Assembly (NCBI RefSeq): GCF_003143855.1
Contig: NZ_QFRK01000012.1
Location: 1 to 64,000, forward strand
Direction: 5' to 3'
Source: Streptomyces sp. NWU339
GTDB taxonomy: Bacteria > Actinomycetota > Actinomycetes > Streptomycetales > Streptomycetaceae
Length of the DNA: 64,000 bases
Below are positions 8,605 through 16,804 of this stretch, in pieces; position 1 is the stretch's first letter; every line of letters starts with the position of its first letter. Below the pieces are notes generated by a model, which was given only the letters and a program-made list of their open reading frames with translations, did no database searches and was not told where the DNA came from. The position numbers and the translations under genes are program-made.

Positions 8605-9450
8605 TCAGAGGTCCTGGACGATGGTGTGGATGACATCGCGCGACCTCTCCGGGGTGAGGGCTCGGGACTCCACCCGCTCCAGAAGGACGCGGTACTTGTT
8701 GAGCTGGGCCTCGGCGTTGAGGAACGCGGGCCCGTGCGACTGGTCGAGATGGACGGTGTCGAGCTGGGGTACGGGGCCGCGCGAGTAGAAGATCGACTGC
8801 CCCGACCCCGGGAAGCCTCCGGCGGCGAACGGGATCACCCTGATGGTGACGTGGTCCCGCTCGCTCATGTCCAGCAGGTGCCGTAGTTGTGCAGCGGCGA
8901 CGGTGGGACCACCGAACTGCATGCGCAGGGCGGCCTCGTGAATGAGTGCCACATACGGGGTGACGGAGTTCCCGTAGATCACTGCCTGACGCTTGATGCG
9001 GAACGAGACGCGGTGCTCGATGTCGGGTGGTGAGAGATCGGGCACGACCTGGCGGAACAGCGCGCGGGCATGGTCCGTGGTCTGGAGCAGGCCGGGGATG
9101 TGCACGGTCACGGAGCCGCGCAGATGTGTCGCGTGGCATTCGAGTTCGGCCAGGTCCAGCAGCCCGGCGGGCAGGATCTCGCGATACTCCTCCCACCAGC
9201 CCCGCTTGCGATCGCCCGTCATGGCGGCGATGGCGTCCACGAGGGCGGTGTCGGCGCAGTCGTAGTGGCAGGCCATGGTTCGGACGCGTTCAGGGCTGAC
9301 GCCCGCTCGTCCGGCCTCCATGTTGCTGATGTGGGTGGGCTTGATGCCAAGGAGTTGACCGGCCTCCATGGCGGTGAGTCCCGCGCGCTCCCGGAGTTTC
9401 CGCAGCTCAATGCCCAGGCGGAGCTGGCGACCCGTTGGGTTGGTTCTCAC
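8605..9450 (-). CDS. XRE-family HTH regulator with DUF5753 domain
   Basis: 281 residues. An N-terminal Cro/C1-type helix-turn-helix (LRKLRERAGLTAMEAGQLLG then HISNMEAGRAGVS, about residues 12-60), then a DUF5753 domain with the family marks PGLLQT and YV..IHEAALR. These regulators pair with the DUF397 protein encoded next. I start it at the GTG at 9450 because AAGGAGG lies 11 bases upstream. A GTG at 9486 would also be open. Divergent from the HATPase gene at 9659, so the 200-bp intergenic region probably serves both. Confidence 0.9.
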   Translation of the reverse strand: MRTNPTGRQLRLGIELRKLRERAGLTAMEAGQLLGIKPTHISNMEAGRAGVSPERVRTMACHYDCADTALVDAIAAMTGDRKRGWWEEYREILPAGLLDLAELECHATHLRGSVTVHIPGLLQTTDHARALFRQVVPDLSPPDIEHRVSFRIKRQAVIYGNSVTPYVALIHEAALRMQFGGPTVAAAQLRHLLDMSERDHVTIRVIPFAAGGFPGSGQSIFYSRGPVPQLDTVHLDQSHGPAFLNAEAQLNKYRVLLERVESRALTPERSRDVIHTIVQDL

Positions 9451-9658
9451 GGGCTGGCCCGCCTCCTTGCCGTGTGTGTCACCCACACGAGTGCTGTATC
9501 TGGGTTTTCATCGGAAACGTATAAAGGCTTTTACGGGCTCGCGCTAGCTTGAATGCCGGGCGCCCCGCTCCCAGAAGCGCACCGATCGACGGATCGGCAC
9601 TGCCACTGGGCAACACCGTACGCAACCCGTCAATTTCCGTCAGTGATCGGAGACTTCC

Positions 9659-10066
9659 GTGCCCACCGTAAACCCGCCCTGGTCGTACGTCCTTCAACTC
9701 CCGCACGATCCCCGCGCTCCGCGCATCGCCCGTGTCACCCTGCGGACCGTGCTGGGGACGCACGGTCTCGCCGAACTCGTGCCCACCGCCGAGCTGGTGG
9801 CCGCCGAACTCCTCGCCAACGCCCACGTGCACACCACCGGCCCCTACGCCCTGCGGCTGCGCGCCGCCGAGGGCGGGCGGCTGCGGGTCGGGGTGTGGGA
9901 CACGGACCCGCGCGTTCCGCCCGGGTTCGCCGACGGGGCGCCGCTCGACGCACCGCCGGACGGGGCGGAGAACGGGCGGGGGTTGCCACTGGTGCGGGCC
10001 TGCGCGTCCTCGTGGGGTGTGGGGACGTTGACCGGGGGGAAGGCCCTGTGGGCGGAGTGCGGCTGA
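9659..10066 (+). CDS. Small ATP-binding protein of the RsbW-like HATPase_c family
   Basis: 135 residues. The HATPase_c boxes are visible: AELLANAHVHT (N box, near residue 47), VGVWDTDPRVPP (G1-like box) and GAENGRGLPLVRACAS (G2 box). Such stand-alone kinase-like proteins are common next to XRE/DUF397 pairs in Streptomyces and are thought to act as anti-sigma-like switches. Partner unknown. GTG start with GGAGA upstream. Confidence 0.85.
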   Translation: MPTVNPPWSYVLQLPHDPRAPRIARVTLRTVLGTHGLAELVPTAELVAAELLANAHVHTTGPYALRLRAAEGGRLRVGVWDTDPRVPPGFADGAPLDAPPDGAENGRGLPLVRACASSWGVGTLTGGKALWAECG

Positions 10067-10190
10067 CGCCGTGCGTCCCGCCCCACGCGGCACATGTGTT
10101 CCCGTCCCTCCCGTGATCACCCCGGAGAGGGGCGGGCGCCTCTATGCTGACGTGGGCAGCGGACTGCGGTACGGCGAGGGGCGGTTGACG

Positions 10191-11195
10191 GTGCGTAAGG
10201 CCTGGATCGCGGCAAGCGTCGCTGTGGGTTCCGCGCTCGCCTTCGTCATGCTGCTCGCCGTCGGCGTCTTCCTCGTCGCGGGGAACCTCGTGGGCGGGGT
10301 CGGCGGCGGTGCCGCCAAGGCGCTGGCGAAGGGGGCCGTGCCGGCCGCGTACCAGGACCTCGTGCAGAAGTGGGGCAATCTCTGTCCGGCCATCAACCCG
10401 GCGCTGCTCGCCGCGCAGTTGTACCAGGAGAGCGGGTTCAACCCGAAGGCGCAGAGTCACGCGGCGGCGCAGGGCATAGCCCAGTTCATCCCCGGCACCT
10501 GGGCCACCCACGGTGTCGACGGGGACGGCGACGGCGACCGGGACGTGTGGGACCCGAACGACGCGATTCCCTCGGCGGCGACGTACGACTGCGCCCTCGC
10601 GGGCTATGTGAAGGACGTGCCGGGGAATCTGACCGAAAACATGCTGGCCTCGTACAACGCCGGGGCGTACGCGGTCATCAAGTACCAGGGCGTGCCGCCG
10701 TACAAGGAGACGCAGAACTACGTCAAGCGCATCCTCTCGCTGGAGAAGAGCTTCGCCGCGCCGGTCGGCCGGGTCGACCCCTCCAGGCAGGCCGCCGGGG
10801 CCATCGACTACGCGCAGAAGAAGCTCGGCACGCCCTATCTCTGGGGCGGTAACGGCACCGCTGACCAGGGAGGACGCTTCGACTGCTCAGGGCTGACCAA
10901 GGCCGCGTACGAGAGCGTGGGGATCACGCTCCCGCGGGTGGCGAACGACCAGTACAACGCGGGACCGCATCCCGCGCGGGACGAACTGCTCCCCGGCGAT
11001 CTGGTCTTCTTCTCGGACGACCTCACCGATTCGCGGGCCATCCGGCATGTGGGCATTTACGTCGGCGGTGGGTACATGATCGACGCGCCGCGCCCGGGTG
11101 CCGTGATCCGATTCGACCTGATCGACACACCTGACTACTTTGGTGCCACCCGCGTCACCGAAGATGGCGCGAAAGCGCTCCCCACGACGGTCTGA
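10191..11195 (+). CDS. Membrane-anchored lytic transglycosylase / NlpC-P60 peptidase (VirB1-like)
   Basis: 334 residues. An N-terminal membrane helix (about 8-30) is followed by an SLT-type transglycosylase domain with the catalytic Glu in YQESGFNPKAQS and the later ASYNAG motif. Next is an NlpC/P60 domain with catalytic Cys in RFDCSGL, His in IRHVGIYVGGG and a third residue in MIDAPRPG. It should cut both glycan and peptide bonds of the wall. Fused enzymes of this type serve as the wall-opening VirB1 component of Gram-positive type IV systems, which fits the cluster ending at 8040. GTG start behind GAGGGGCGG. Confidence 0.88.
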   Translation: MRKAWIAASVAVGSALAFVMLLAVGVFLVAGNLVGGVGGGAAKALAKGAVPAAYQDLVQKWGNLCPAINPALLAAQLYQESGFNPKAQSHAAAQGIAQFIPGTWATHGVDGDGDGDRDVWDPNDAIPSAATYDCALAGYVKDVPGNLTENMLASYNAGAYAVIKYQGVPPYKETQNYVKRILSLEKSFAAPVGRVDPSRQAAGAIDYAQKKLGTPYLWGGNGTADQGGRFDCSGLTKAAYESVGITLPRVANDQYNAGPHPARDELLPGDLVFFSDDLTDSRAIRHVGIYVGGGYMIDAPRPGAVIRFDLIDTPDYFGATRVTEDGAKALPTTV

Positions 11196-11403
11196 GCGAT
11201 GCGTGAACCAGCCCCCTGAGCTGCGACAACGCATCTCTCTTCGATAACGTCTGAGTGATCATTCGATGGAGGGCGGAACGTATCGGCGGTGGCCGTGCGT
11301 TCCTGTTGTCGTAGCCGAACAGGCCAGCGGATCTACACCACGGGGGTGGGGTAGAGGCGTACGCACGGTGCGCCGGAAGACATGACGAAGGGGCCTCAGC
11401 ACC

Positions 11404-12096
11404 ATGGCTGGACTCGCAGATTCCGGGTCGAACCCCGACGTCGACCTGCTCTATGACATCAACGGCCTGGCGAAGGCCGCACCGCCCTGGTTCGACCACC
11501 TCATGGAGTTCGTGGGCGAGTTCGGCCTGCTGTTCGCCTTGCTGGGGTTGCTGCTGTGGTGCTGGTGGGGCGTCAGGAAGCGGGGCGGCGAGGACGCGGC
11601 CCCGACCGTGGCGGCCCTGGTGTGGGCCCCGCTCGCGGCGGGCGTCGCGGTTCTGGTGAACGTGCCGATACGTGAGTTCGTGGAGCGGCGCCGGCCCTTC
11701 CTCGACCATGAGGGGCTCGAGGTCCTGGTCGACGGCAAGACCGACTACTCGTTCGTCAGCGACCACGCGACGCTCTGCATGGCGCTGGCGGTGGGGCTGT
11801 TCCTGGCCAACCGGCGGCTCGGGATCATCGGCCTGGTGCTCGGGGTGCTGGGCGGGTTCATCCGGGTCTACATGGGCGTGCACTACCCGACGGACGTCGT
11901 GGGCGGGCTCGCGCTCGGTACGGCCGTCGCGCTGCTGCTGTCGCCGCCCGCCATGGCGCTGCTGACCCCGCTGATGCGGACGATCGAGCAGTCACGGCGG
12001 GGGGCGTGGCTGGTCAAAGGGAACGGGACCGAGGCGCGGGTGACCCGGGGAGAGGCCCGGCAGTCCGAGCCGGGGGAGCGCGACCTGGCGGCGTAG
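11404..12096 (+). CDS. PAP2-family membrane phosphatase
   Basis: 230 residues, about six membrane helices. The three phosphatase signature blocks are present in order: REFVERRRPF (block 1), SFVSDHAT (block 2, catalytic His) and RVYMGVHYPTDVVGG (block 3, nucleophile His and Asp). Likely acts on undecaprenyl pyrophosphate or another lipid phosphate at the outer face of the membrane. The C-terminal 35 residues are charged and probably cytoplasmic. The 208 bp before it contain no gene. Confidence 0.88.
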   Translation: MAGLADSGSNPDVDLLYDINGLAKAAPPWFDHLMEFVGEFGLLFALLGLLLWCWWGVRKRGGEDAAPTVAALVWAPLAAGVAVLVNVPIREFVERRRPFLDHEGLEVLVDGKTDYSFVSDHATLCMALAVGLFLANRRLGIIGLVLGVLGGFIRVYMGVHYPTDVVGGLALGTAVALLLSPPAMALLTPLMRTIEQSRRGAWLVKGNGTEARVTRGEARQSEPGERDLAA

Positions 12097-12134
12097 CCCG
12101 TCGTCCTGTGTGACGTATGCCATGAGTGCCATGA

Positions 12135-12180
12135 GGTGGAGTGGCCCCCCGGGTGGTTCCCCGGTCCGGGTCACTCCACC
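12135..12180 (+). terminator. Stem-loop downstream of the PAP2 gene
   Basis: GGTGGAGTG at 12135-12143 pairs perfectly with CACTCCACC at 12172-12180, with additional G-C pairing possible inside the loop. There is no strong T run, as is usual for Streptomyces terminators. The rest of the stretch to 12438 holds nothing recognisable. Confidence 0.6.
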
Positions 12181-12438
12181 GAGTGTTTCTCGGCGTCCGT
12201 ACGGGCCAGGCTTCTGGCTCTCCTCGCGGGGCCGCGCCAGCCGCAGACGCAGCGGGCGACGCAGAAGCGCCCCTGCTCGGATGTGGTTGTCCTGTGTTCC
12301 TGGAGGCTTACCGGGGCTCCCTGCTGTTCCACCCGACAAAGGTACCGCTCCCGGAGTGTCTGCGTGACGGGGTCCCCTACCGGTCGTTAACCGGGAGAAC
12401 AGGCGGCCCGTGTCGGACGTAGCGGGGGTAGGCGGAGC

Positions 12439-13293
12439 ATGGCAGGACGGGAACTGCGGCGTGGGCGGACCGGTGGTGCGGTCGTTGCTCTCGGGGCTGT
12501 CGGTTGTCTGGTGCTCGGTGGCCTCGCGGGGTGCGGCGGCAGCAGCGGGGCCGCGACCGGCGGTTCGCCCGGCGGCTCGGCGGCGGTGGCGGTGGTGCGG
12601 GAGGCCGCGGACGCGCTGGTGGACGCGGGCAGCTCCAAGGCGCGCACCTCGATGGAGATGGCCACCGGCGGCACCCGGGTGACCATCCGCGGGGAGGGTG
12701 TGTACGACTACCGGAAGCGGCTGGGGCGGCTGAAGGTGCTGCTGCCGCAGGACCCGTCCGGTACGTCGGTGCGCCGGCCCATCACCGAACTGCTCGCTCC
12801 GGGCGCGCTGTTCATGAAGAACCGGGGCGCCGGAGTGCCCGCCGACAAGTGGGTGCGGGTGGACACCCGGACGCTGTCCGACGGGAACCTCGTCACCGGC
12901 GGCGTCACCGACCCGTTCGCCGCGGCCGAGCTGCTGCGCGGGACGCGGTCCGCGACCTTCGTGGGCAGGACGGAGCTCGCCGGGACCGAGGTGCGGCACT
13001 ACCGGGGCACGGCGGACCTGCACGAGGCCGCGCGCGCCGCCTCCGAGGCGAACAAGGGGCCGCTGGGCGCGGCGGCGACCGGCTTCGCCACCGCCGTGGT
13101 CCCCTTCGACGTCTACCTGGACGGCGAGGGACGCATCCGGAAGGTCCGCCACCGGTTCAGCTTCATGAACGGGGAGCGGGAGGAGCCGGTCGCGGTCGCC
13201 TCCACCACCCTCCTCTACGACTTCGGCGCCCCCGCCGACGTCCGCCTCCCGGAGCCCGCCGACATCTACGCGGGCCGGATCGCCGAGGAATGA
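12439..13293 (+). CDS. Secreted lipoprotein of unknown function
   Basis: 284 residues. Twin-Arg-rich N-terminus (RELRRGRTGG), a hydrophobic core and lipobox LAGC with Cys near residue 32, followed by a flexible Gly/Ser linker. The mature part (about 230 residues) has alternating strands typical of the LppX/LprG-like lipoprotein fold, with repeated phrases like KWVRVDTRTL and VPFDVYLDGEGRIRKV. That resemblance is a fold guess only. It should be exported and anchored to the outer leaflet. Confidence 0.8.
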   Translation: MAGRELRRGRTGGAVVALGAVGCLVLGGLAGCGGSSGAATGGSPGGSAAVAVVREAADALVDAGSSKARTSMEMATGGTRVTIRGEGVYDYRKRLGRLKVLLPQDPSGTSVRRPITELLAPGALFMKNRGAGVPADKWVRVDTRTLSDGNLVTGGVTDPFAAAELLRGTRSATFVGRTELAGTEVRHYRGTADLHEAARAASEANKGPLGAAATGFATAVVPFDVYLDGEGRIRKVRHRFSFMNGEREEPVAVASTTLLYDFGAPADVRLPEPADIYAGRIAEE

Positions 13294-13392
13294 CCGACGT
13301 GAACTAGCCCTTACGTGCCATGCGCGGGGCGGGGAGTGCTGCCTACGCTAGGGAACCTCTGCCCGTATGACGGTATGGATGAGGTGACGTGT

Positions 13393-13590
13393 GTGGCCCC
13401 GCTCGGTGGTGGGTCGGTTCGGGACTATGTGGCCCTCGCCGAGATCGAGCTGTGCGGAGAGTTGATCATCGCCGCCTCCGCCGCCCAGGGGCGGCTCAGC
13501 CTGGAGAGCATAGACAAGGTGCTGAAGGTGGCCGAGGTGTGCACGGAGCCGGGGATCGGTTCGATCGGTTCGCTCAGGTCACGTCCGTAG
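13393..13590 (+). CDS. Small conserved Streptomyces protein
   Basis: 65 residues. The core DYVALAEIELCGELIIAASA followed by RLSLESIDKVLKVAE resembles a family of short Streptomyces proteins of unknown function that I have seen near regulatory genes. I start it at GTG 13393 because GAGGTG lies six bases upstream. ATG 13375 is in frame and would add six residues. Its 3' end overlaps the 3' end of csoR by 12 bp on the other strand. Confidence 0.65.
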   Translation: MAPLGGGSVRDYVALAEIELCGELIIAASAAQGRLSLESIDKVLKVAEVCTEPGIGSIGSLRSRP

Positions 13591-14001
13591 CATGCGGGCG
13601 ATCGCCTGGGTCGCTTCCTTCACCTTGGCGTCGACCTCGTCGCCGCCCTTGAGGGCCGCGTCGGCGACGCAGTGGCGCAGGTGTTCCTCCAGCAGTTGCA
13701 GTGCGAAGGACTGCAGGGCCTTGGTGGAGGCGGACACCTGGGTGAGTATGTCGATGCAGTAGACGTCCTCGTCGACCATGCGCTGCAGGCCCCGGATCTG
13801 GCCCTCGATGCGGCGCAGGCGTTTGACGTGCTCCTGCTTCTGGTGGTGGTAGCCGTGGATGCCCCGGTCGTGGTCGGTCATGACGGCCGCGGGGTCGGTC
13901 GCCTCGGTCACCTCGGTCGCCCCGGTCACGTCCGTGGTGTCCGTCACGTCCGCGGTGTCCGGGGAGGAGGGCGCGTCGGTGCCGGTCTCGGTGGTCGTCA
14001 T
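13579..14001 (-). CDS. csoR: CsoR-type copper-sensing repressor
   Basis: 140 residues. The DUF156/CsoR four-helix core begins with HHQKQEHVKRLRRIEGQIRGL. Copper ligands fit the family pattern: Cys in DEDVYCIDIL and the His/Cys pair in EEHLRHCVADA. Apo-CsoR represses copper-efflux genes and Cu(I) releases it. The N-terminus carries an extra stretch of about 50 residues made of Thr/Asp/Val/Ala repeats. ATG 14001 is preceded by AGGAGGA. An inverted repeat just upstream is a good autoregulatory operator. No copA/copZ lies next to it, so its targets are elsewhere. Confidence 0.9.
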   Translation of the reverse strand: MTTTETGTDAPSSPDTADVTDTTDVTGATEVTEATDPAAVMTDHDRGIHGYHHQKQEHVKRLRRIEGQIRGLQRMVDEDVYCIDILTQVSASTKALQSFALQLLEEHLRHCVADAALKGGDEVDAKVKEATQAIARMLRT

Positions 14002-14029
14002 CGCGTCCTCCTGTGCAGTGGCGGGCGAC

Positions 14030-14050
14030 ATATACCCCTGGCGGGTATAT
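14030..14050 (-). promoter_or_regulatory. Probable CsoR operator
   Basis: ATATACCC at 14030-14037 and GGGTATAT at 14043-14050 form a perfect 8-bp inverted repeat around CTGGC, 28 bp upstream of the csoR start. TACCC-N-GGGTA is the known core of CsoR operators. A further half-like CTGGGTATAGG lies at about 14065-14075. Confidence 0.8.
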
Positions 14051-14242
14051 GGTAGCGAACTTTGCTGGGTATAGGCACTGTGGCTGCCGCCCATGGGCGG
14101 CAGTCGCGCCGCGGCCCTCGGACCGCCCCCCGTGCCTGTTGTCCGACACCGAATGGGTGACACTGGTGGGCGGCCCGACAGTTGTGGCTGGATGGTGCGC
14201 CCGGCACCAGCCTCACCGAAACCTGCACCCCGAGGACCCCAC

Positions 14243-14863
14243 GTGCGCTTTCGTCTGACCCCCAGGGAGACGAGCTTCTACGACATGTTCGCCGCGTCCG
14301 CGGACAACATCGTCACGGGCTCGAAACTCCTGATGGAACTGCTCGGGGCGGACGGCCCCGCCCGGGTCGAGATCGCAGAGCGCATGCGGGCCGCGGAACA
14401 CGCGGGTGACGACGCCACGCACGCGATCTTCCACCAGCTGAACTCCTCGTTCATCACGCCCTTCGACCGCGAGGACATCTACTCCCTCGCCTCGTCCCTC
14501 GACGACATCATGGACTTCATGGAGGAGGCCGTCGACCTGGTCGTCCTCTACAACATCGAGGAACTGCCCAAGGGCGTCGACCAGCAGATCGAGGTGCTGG
14601 CGCGGGCCGCCGAGCTCACGGCCGAGGCCATGCCGAACCTGCGCACCATGGACAACCTCACCGAGTACTGGATCGAGGTCAACCGTCTGGAGAACCAGGC
14701 CGACCAGATCCACCGGAAACTGCTGGCCCATCTCTTCAGCGGCAAGTACGACGCCATCGAGGTGCTCAAGCTGAAGCAGATCGTGGATGTCCTGGAGGAG
14801 GCGGCCGACGCCTTCGAGCACGTGGCGAACACAGTCGAGACCATTGCCGTCAAGGAGTCCTGA
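14243..14863 (+). CDS. DUF47 / PhoU-like phosphate transport accessory protein
   Basis: 206 residues, all-helical, beginning with the DUF47 phrase RFRLTPRETSFYDMFAASADN. The family is PhoU-like and almost always encoded directly before a PiT permease, as here (8 bp apart). It is thought to modulate phosphate uptake. Metal-binding acidic motifs characteristic of PhoU helices are visible (REDIYSLASSLDDIMDFMEEA). GTG 14243 follows GAGGA with good spacing. Confidence 0.88.
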   Translation: MRFRLTPRETSFYDMFAASADNIVTGSKLLMELLGADGPARVEIAERMRAAEHAGDDATHAIFHQLNSSFITPFDREDIYSLASSLDDIMDFMEEAVDLVVLYNIEELPKGVDQQIEVLARAAELTAEAMPNLRTMDNLTEYWIEVNRLENQADQIHRKLLAHLFSGKYDAIEVLKLKQIVDVLEEAADAFEHVANTVETIAVKES

Positions 14864-14871
14864 GACCCTTC

Positions 14872-15873
14872 ATGGACACCTTCGCTCTGGTCGTGACCAT
14901 CGGGGTCGCGCTCTTCTTCACGTACACGAACGGCTTCCACGATTCGGCGAACGCCATCGCCACCTCGGTCTCGACCCGCGCGCTCACCCCGCGCGTGGCC
15001 CTCGCGATGGCCGCCGTCATGAACATGGCCGGCGCCTTCCTGGGGTCCGGGGTCGCCAAGACGGTCAGTGAGGGGCTGATCCAGACCCCCGAGGGCTCGA
15101 CGGGCATGGGGATCCTGTTCGCCGCGCTCGTCGGCGCGATCACCTGGAACCTCATCACCTGGTACTTCGGGCTGCCGTCCTCCTCCTCGCACGCCCTGTT
15201 CGGCGGCATGGTGGGGGCGGCGCTGGCCGGCGGGACGACCGTGTACTGGAACGGGGTGCTGGACAAGGTCGTCATCCCGATGTTCGTGTCGCCGATCGTC
15301 GGTCTGGTCGCCGGTTACCTGGTCATGACCGCGATCCTGTGGATCTTCCGGCGGACCAACCCGCACAAGGCCAAGCGCGGTTTCCGTATCGCGCAGACGG
15401 TGTCCGCGGCGGGCATGGCGCTCGGGCACGGTCTCCAGGACGCGCAGAAGACGATGGGCATCGTGGTGATGGCCCTCGTCATCGCGGACGTCGAGGACTA
15501 CGGCGATCCCATCCCGATCTGGGTGAAGGTCGCCTGTGCGGTGATGCTCTCGGCCGGTACGTACGCGGGTGGCTGGCGGATCATGCGGACGCTGGGCCGG
15601 AAGATCATCGAGCTGGACCCGCCGCAGGGGTTCGCGGCCGAGGCGACCGGCGCGTCGATCATGTTCGCCACGGCGTACCTGTTCAAGGCGCCGGTCTCCA
15701 CCACGCATGTGATCACGTCGGCGATCATGGGTGTCGGGGCGACGAAGCGCATCAACGCGGTGCGGTGGGGCGTCGCCAAGAACATCGTCCTGGGGTGGTT
15801 CATCACCATGCCCGCGGCGGCGCTGGTGGCTGCGGCCGCTTACGGGCTGGTCTACCTGGTGATCCTCATGTAG
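14872..15873 (+). CDS. pit: PiT-family low-affinity inorganic phosphate transporter
   Basis: 333 residues, about 9-10 membrane helices, with the duplicated PiT signature. The first copy is GFHDSANAIATSV near residue 21 followed by GLPSSSSHALFGG. The second is ATAYLFKAPVSTTHVITSAI in the C-terminal half. It should carry metal-phosphate complexes using the proton gradient. It is co-transcribed with the DUF47 gene and convergent with pstB. The reading direction and intergenic terminator keep the low- and high-affinity systems separate. Confidence 0.93.
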   Translation: MDTFALVVTIGVALFFTYTNGFHDSANAIATSVSTRALTPRVALAMAAVMNMAGAFLGSGVAKTVSEGLIQTPEGSTGMGILFAALVGAITWNLITWYFGLPSSSSHALFGGMVGAALAGGTTVYWNGVLDKVVIPMFVSPIVGLVAGYLVMTAILWIFRRTNPHKAKRGFRIAQTVSAAGMALGHGLQDAQKTMGIVVMALVIADVEDYGDPIPIWVKVACAVMLSAGTYAGGWRIMRTLGRKIIELDPPQGFAAEATGASIMFATAYLFKAPVSTTHVITSAIMGVGATKRINAVRWGVAKNIVLGWFITMPAAALVAAAAYGLVYLVILM

Positions 15874-15904
15874 CACGACCCTCGTGCAGTGCCGAAAAGC
15901 GCTC

Positions 15905-15934
15905 GGGCCCGCCCCCGCTAACGGGGGCGGGCCC
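15905..15934. terminator. Bidirectional terminator between pit and pstB
   Basis: A perfect 13-bp stem, GGGCCCGCCCCCG with its complement around CTAA, sits in the gap between two convergent operons. Confidence 0.85.
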
Positions 15935-15984
15935 TTCGCGTCCTCACGGTGGCACCGCCATGCAGCACCGCGAGGGGTCCGTGA

Positions 15985-16761
15985 TCAGCCGAAGCGGCCG
16001 GAGATGTAGTCCTCCGTGGCCTGGACCGACGGGTTGGAGAAGATGCGCTCCGTGTCGTCGATCTCGATCAGCTTGCCCGGCTGGCCGACGGCCGCCAGGT
16101 TGAAGAACGCGGTGCGGTCGGAGACGCGCGCCGCCTGCTGCATGTTGTGCGTCACGATGACGATCGTGAACTGCTCCTTGAGCTTCCCGATCAGGTCCTC
16201 GATGGCGAGGGTGGAGATCGGGTCCAGGGCGGAGCAGGGCTCGTCCATCAGCAGCACCTTCGGCTCGACCGCGATCGCGCGGGCGATGCACAGCCGCTGC
16301 TGCTGGCCGCCGGAGAGGCCCGAGCCGGGCTTGTTCAGGCGGTCCTTGACCTCGTTCCAGAGGTTGGCGCCCCTCAGGGACTTCTCGACGATGCCGTCCA
16401 GCTCGGACTTCTTGTACTTGCCGTTCAGGCGCAGACCGGCCGCCACGTTGTCGTAGACCGACATGGTGGGGAACGGGTTGGGGCGCTGGAAGACCATGCC
16501 GACCTCGCGCCGCACGGCGACCGGGTCGATGCCGGGGCCGTAGAGGTTCTCGTCGTCGAGCATGACCTTGCCCTCGACCCTGCCGCCGGGCGTGACCTCG
16601 TGCATGCGGTTGAGGGTGCGCAGGAAGGTCGACTTGCCGCAGCCGGACGGGCCGATGAAGGCCGTCACGGAGCGGGGCTCGACGGTCATCGAGATGTCCT
16701 CGATGGCGAGGAAGGAACTGTAGTAGGCGTTGAGGCCGCTGATGTCGATGCGCTTGGCCAT
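15985..16761 (-). CDS. pstB: Phosphate ABC transporter ATP-binding protein PstB
   Basis: 258 residues. Walker A GPSGCGKST, signature LSGGQQQRLCIARA, Walker B VLLMDEPCSALDP and the H-loop IVIVTHNMQQAARVSD are all intact. The C-terminal EIDDTERIFSNPSVQATEDYISGRFG is typical of PstB. It powers high-affinity phosphate import with PstA, PstC and PstS. Start taken at ATG 16761 (AKRIDISGL), although a GTG three codons upstream is open. Last gene of the pstSCAB operon, 43 bp after pstA. Confidence 0.97.
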   Translation of the reverse strand: MAKRIDISGLNAYYSSFLAIEDISMTVEPRSVTAFIGPSGCGKSTFLRTLNRMHEVTPGGRVEGKVMLDDENLYGPGIDPVAVRREVGMVFQRPNPFPTMSVYDNVAAGLRLNGKYKKSELDGIVEKSLRGANLWNEVKDRLNKPGSGLSGGQQQRLCIARAIAVEPKVLLMDEPCSALDPISTLAIEDLIGKLKEQFTIVIVTHNMQQAARVSDRTAFFNLAAVGQPGKLIEIDDTERIFSNPSVQATEDYISGRFG

Positions 16762-16804
16762 GTGGATCACTGCTTCTTTCGGGTCCGTGTCGCTGATGGC
16801 CGCG

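Noticed and set aside
870..11195. Integrative conjugative element
   Set aside because: There is no integrase, excisionase, relaxase, replication gene or flanking direct repeat, and there is no tRNA at the edges.
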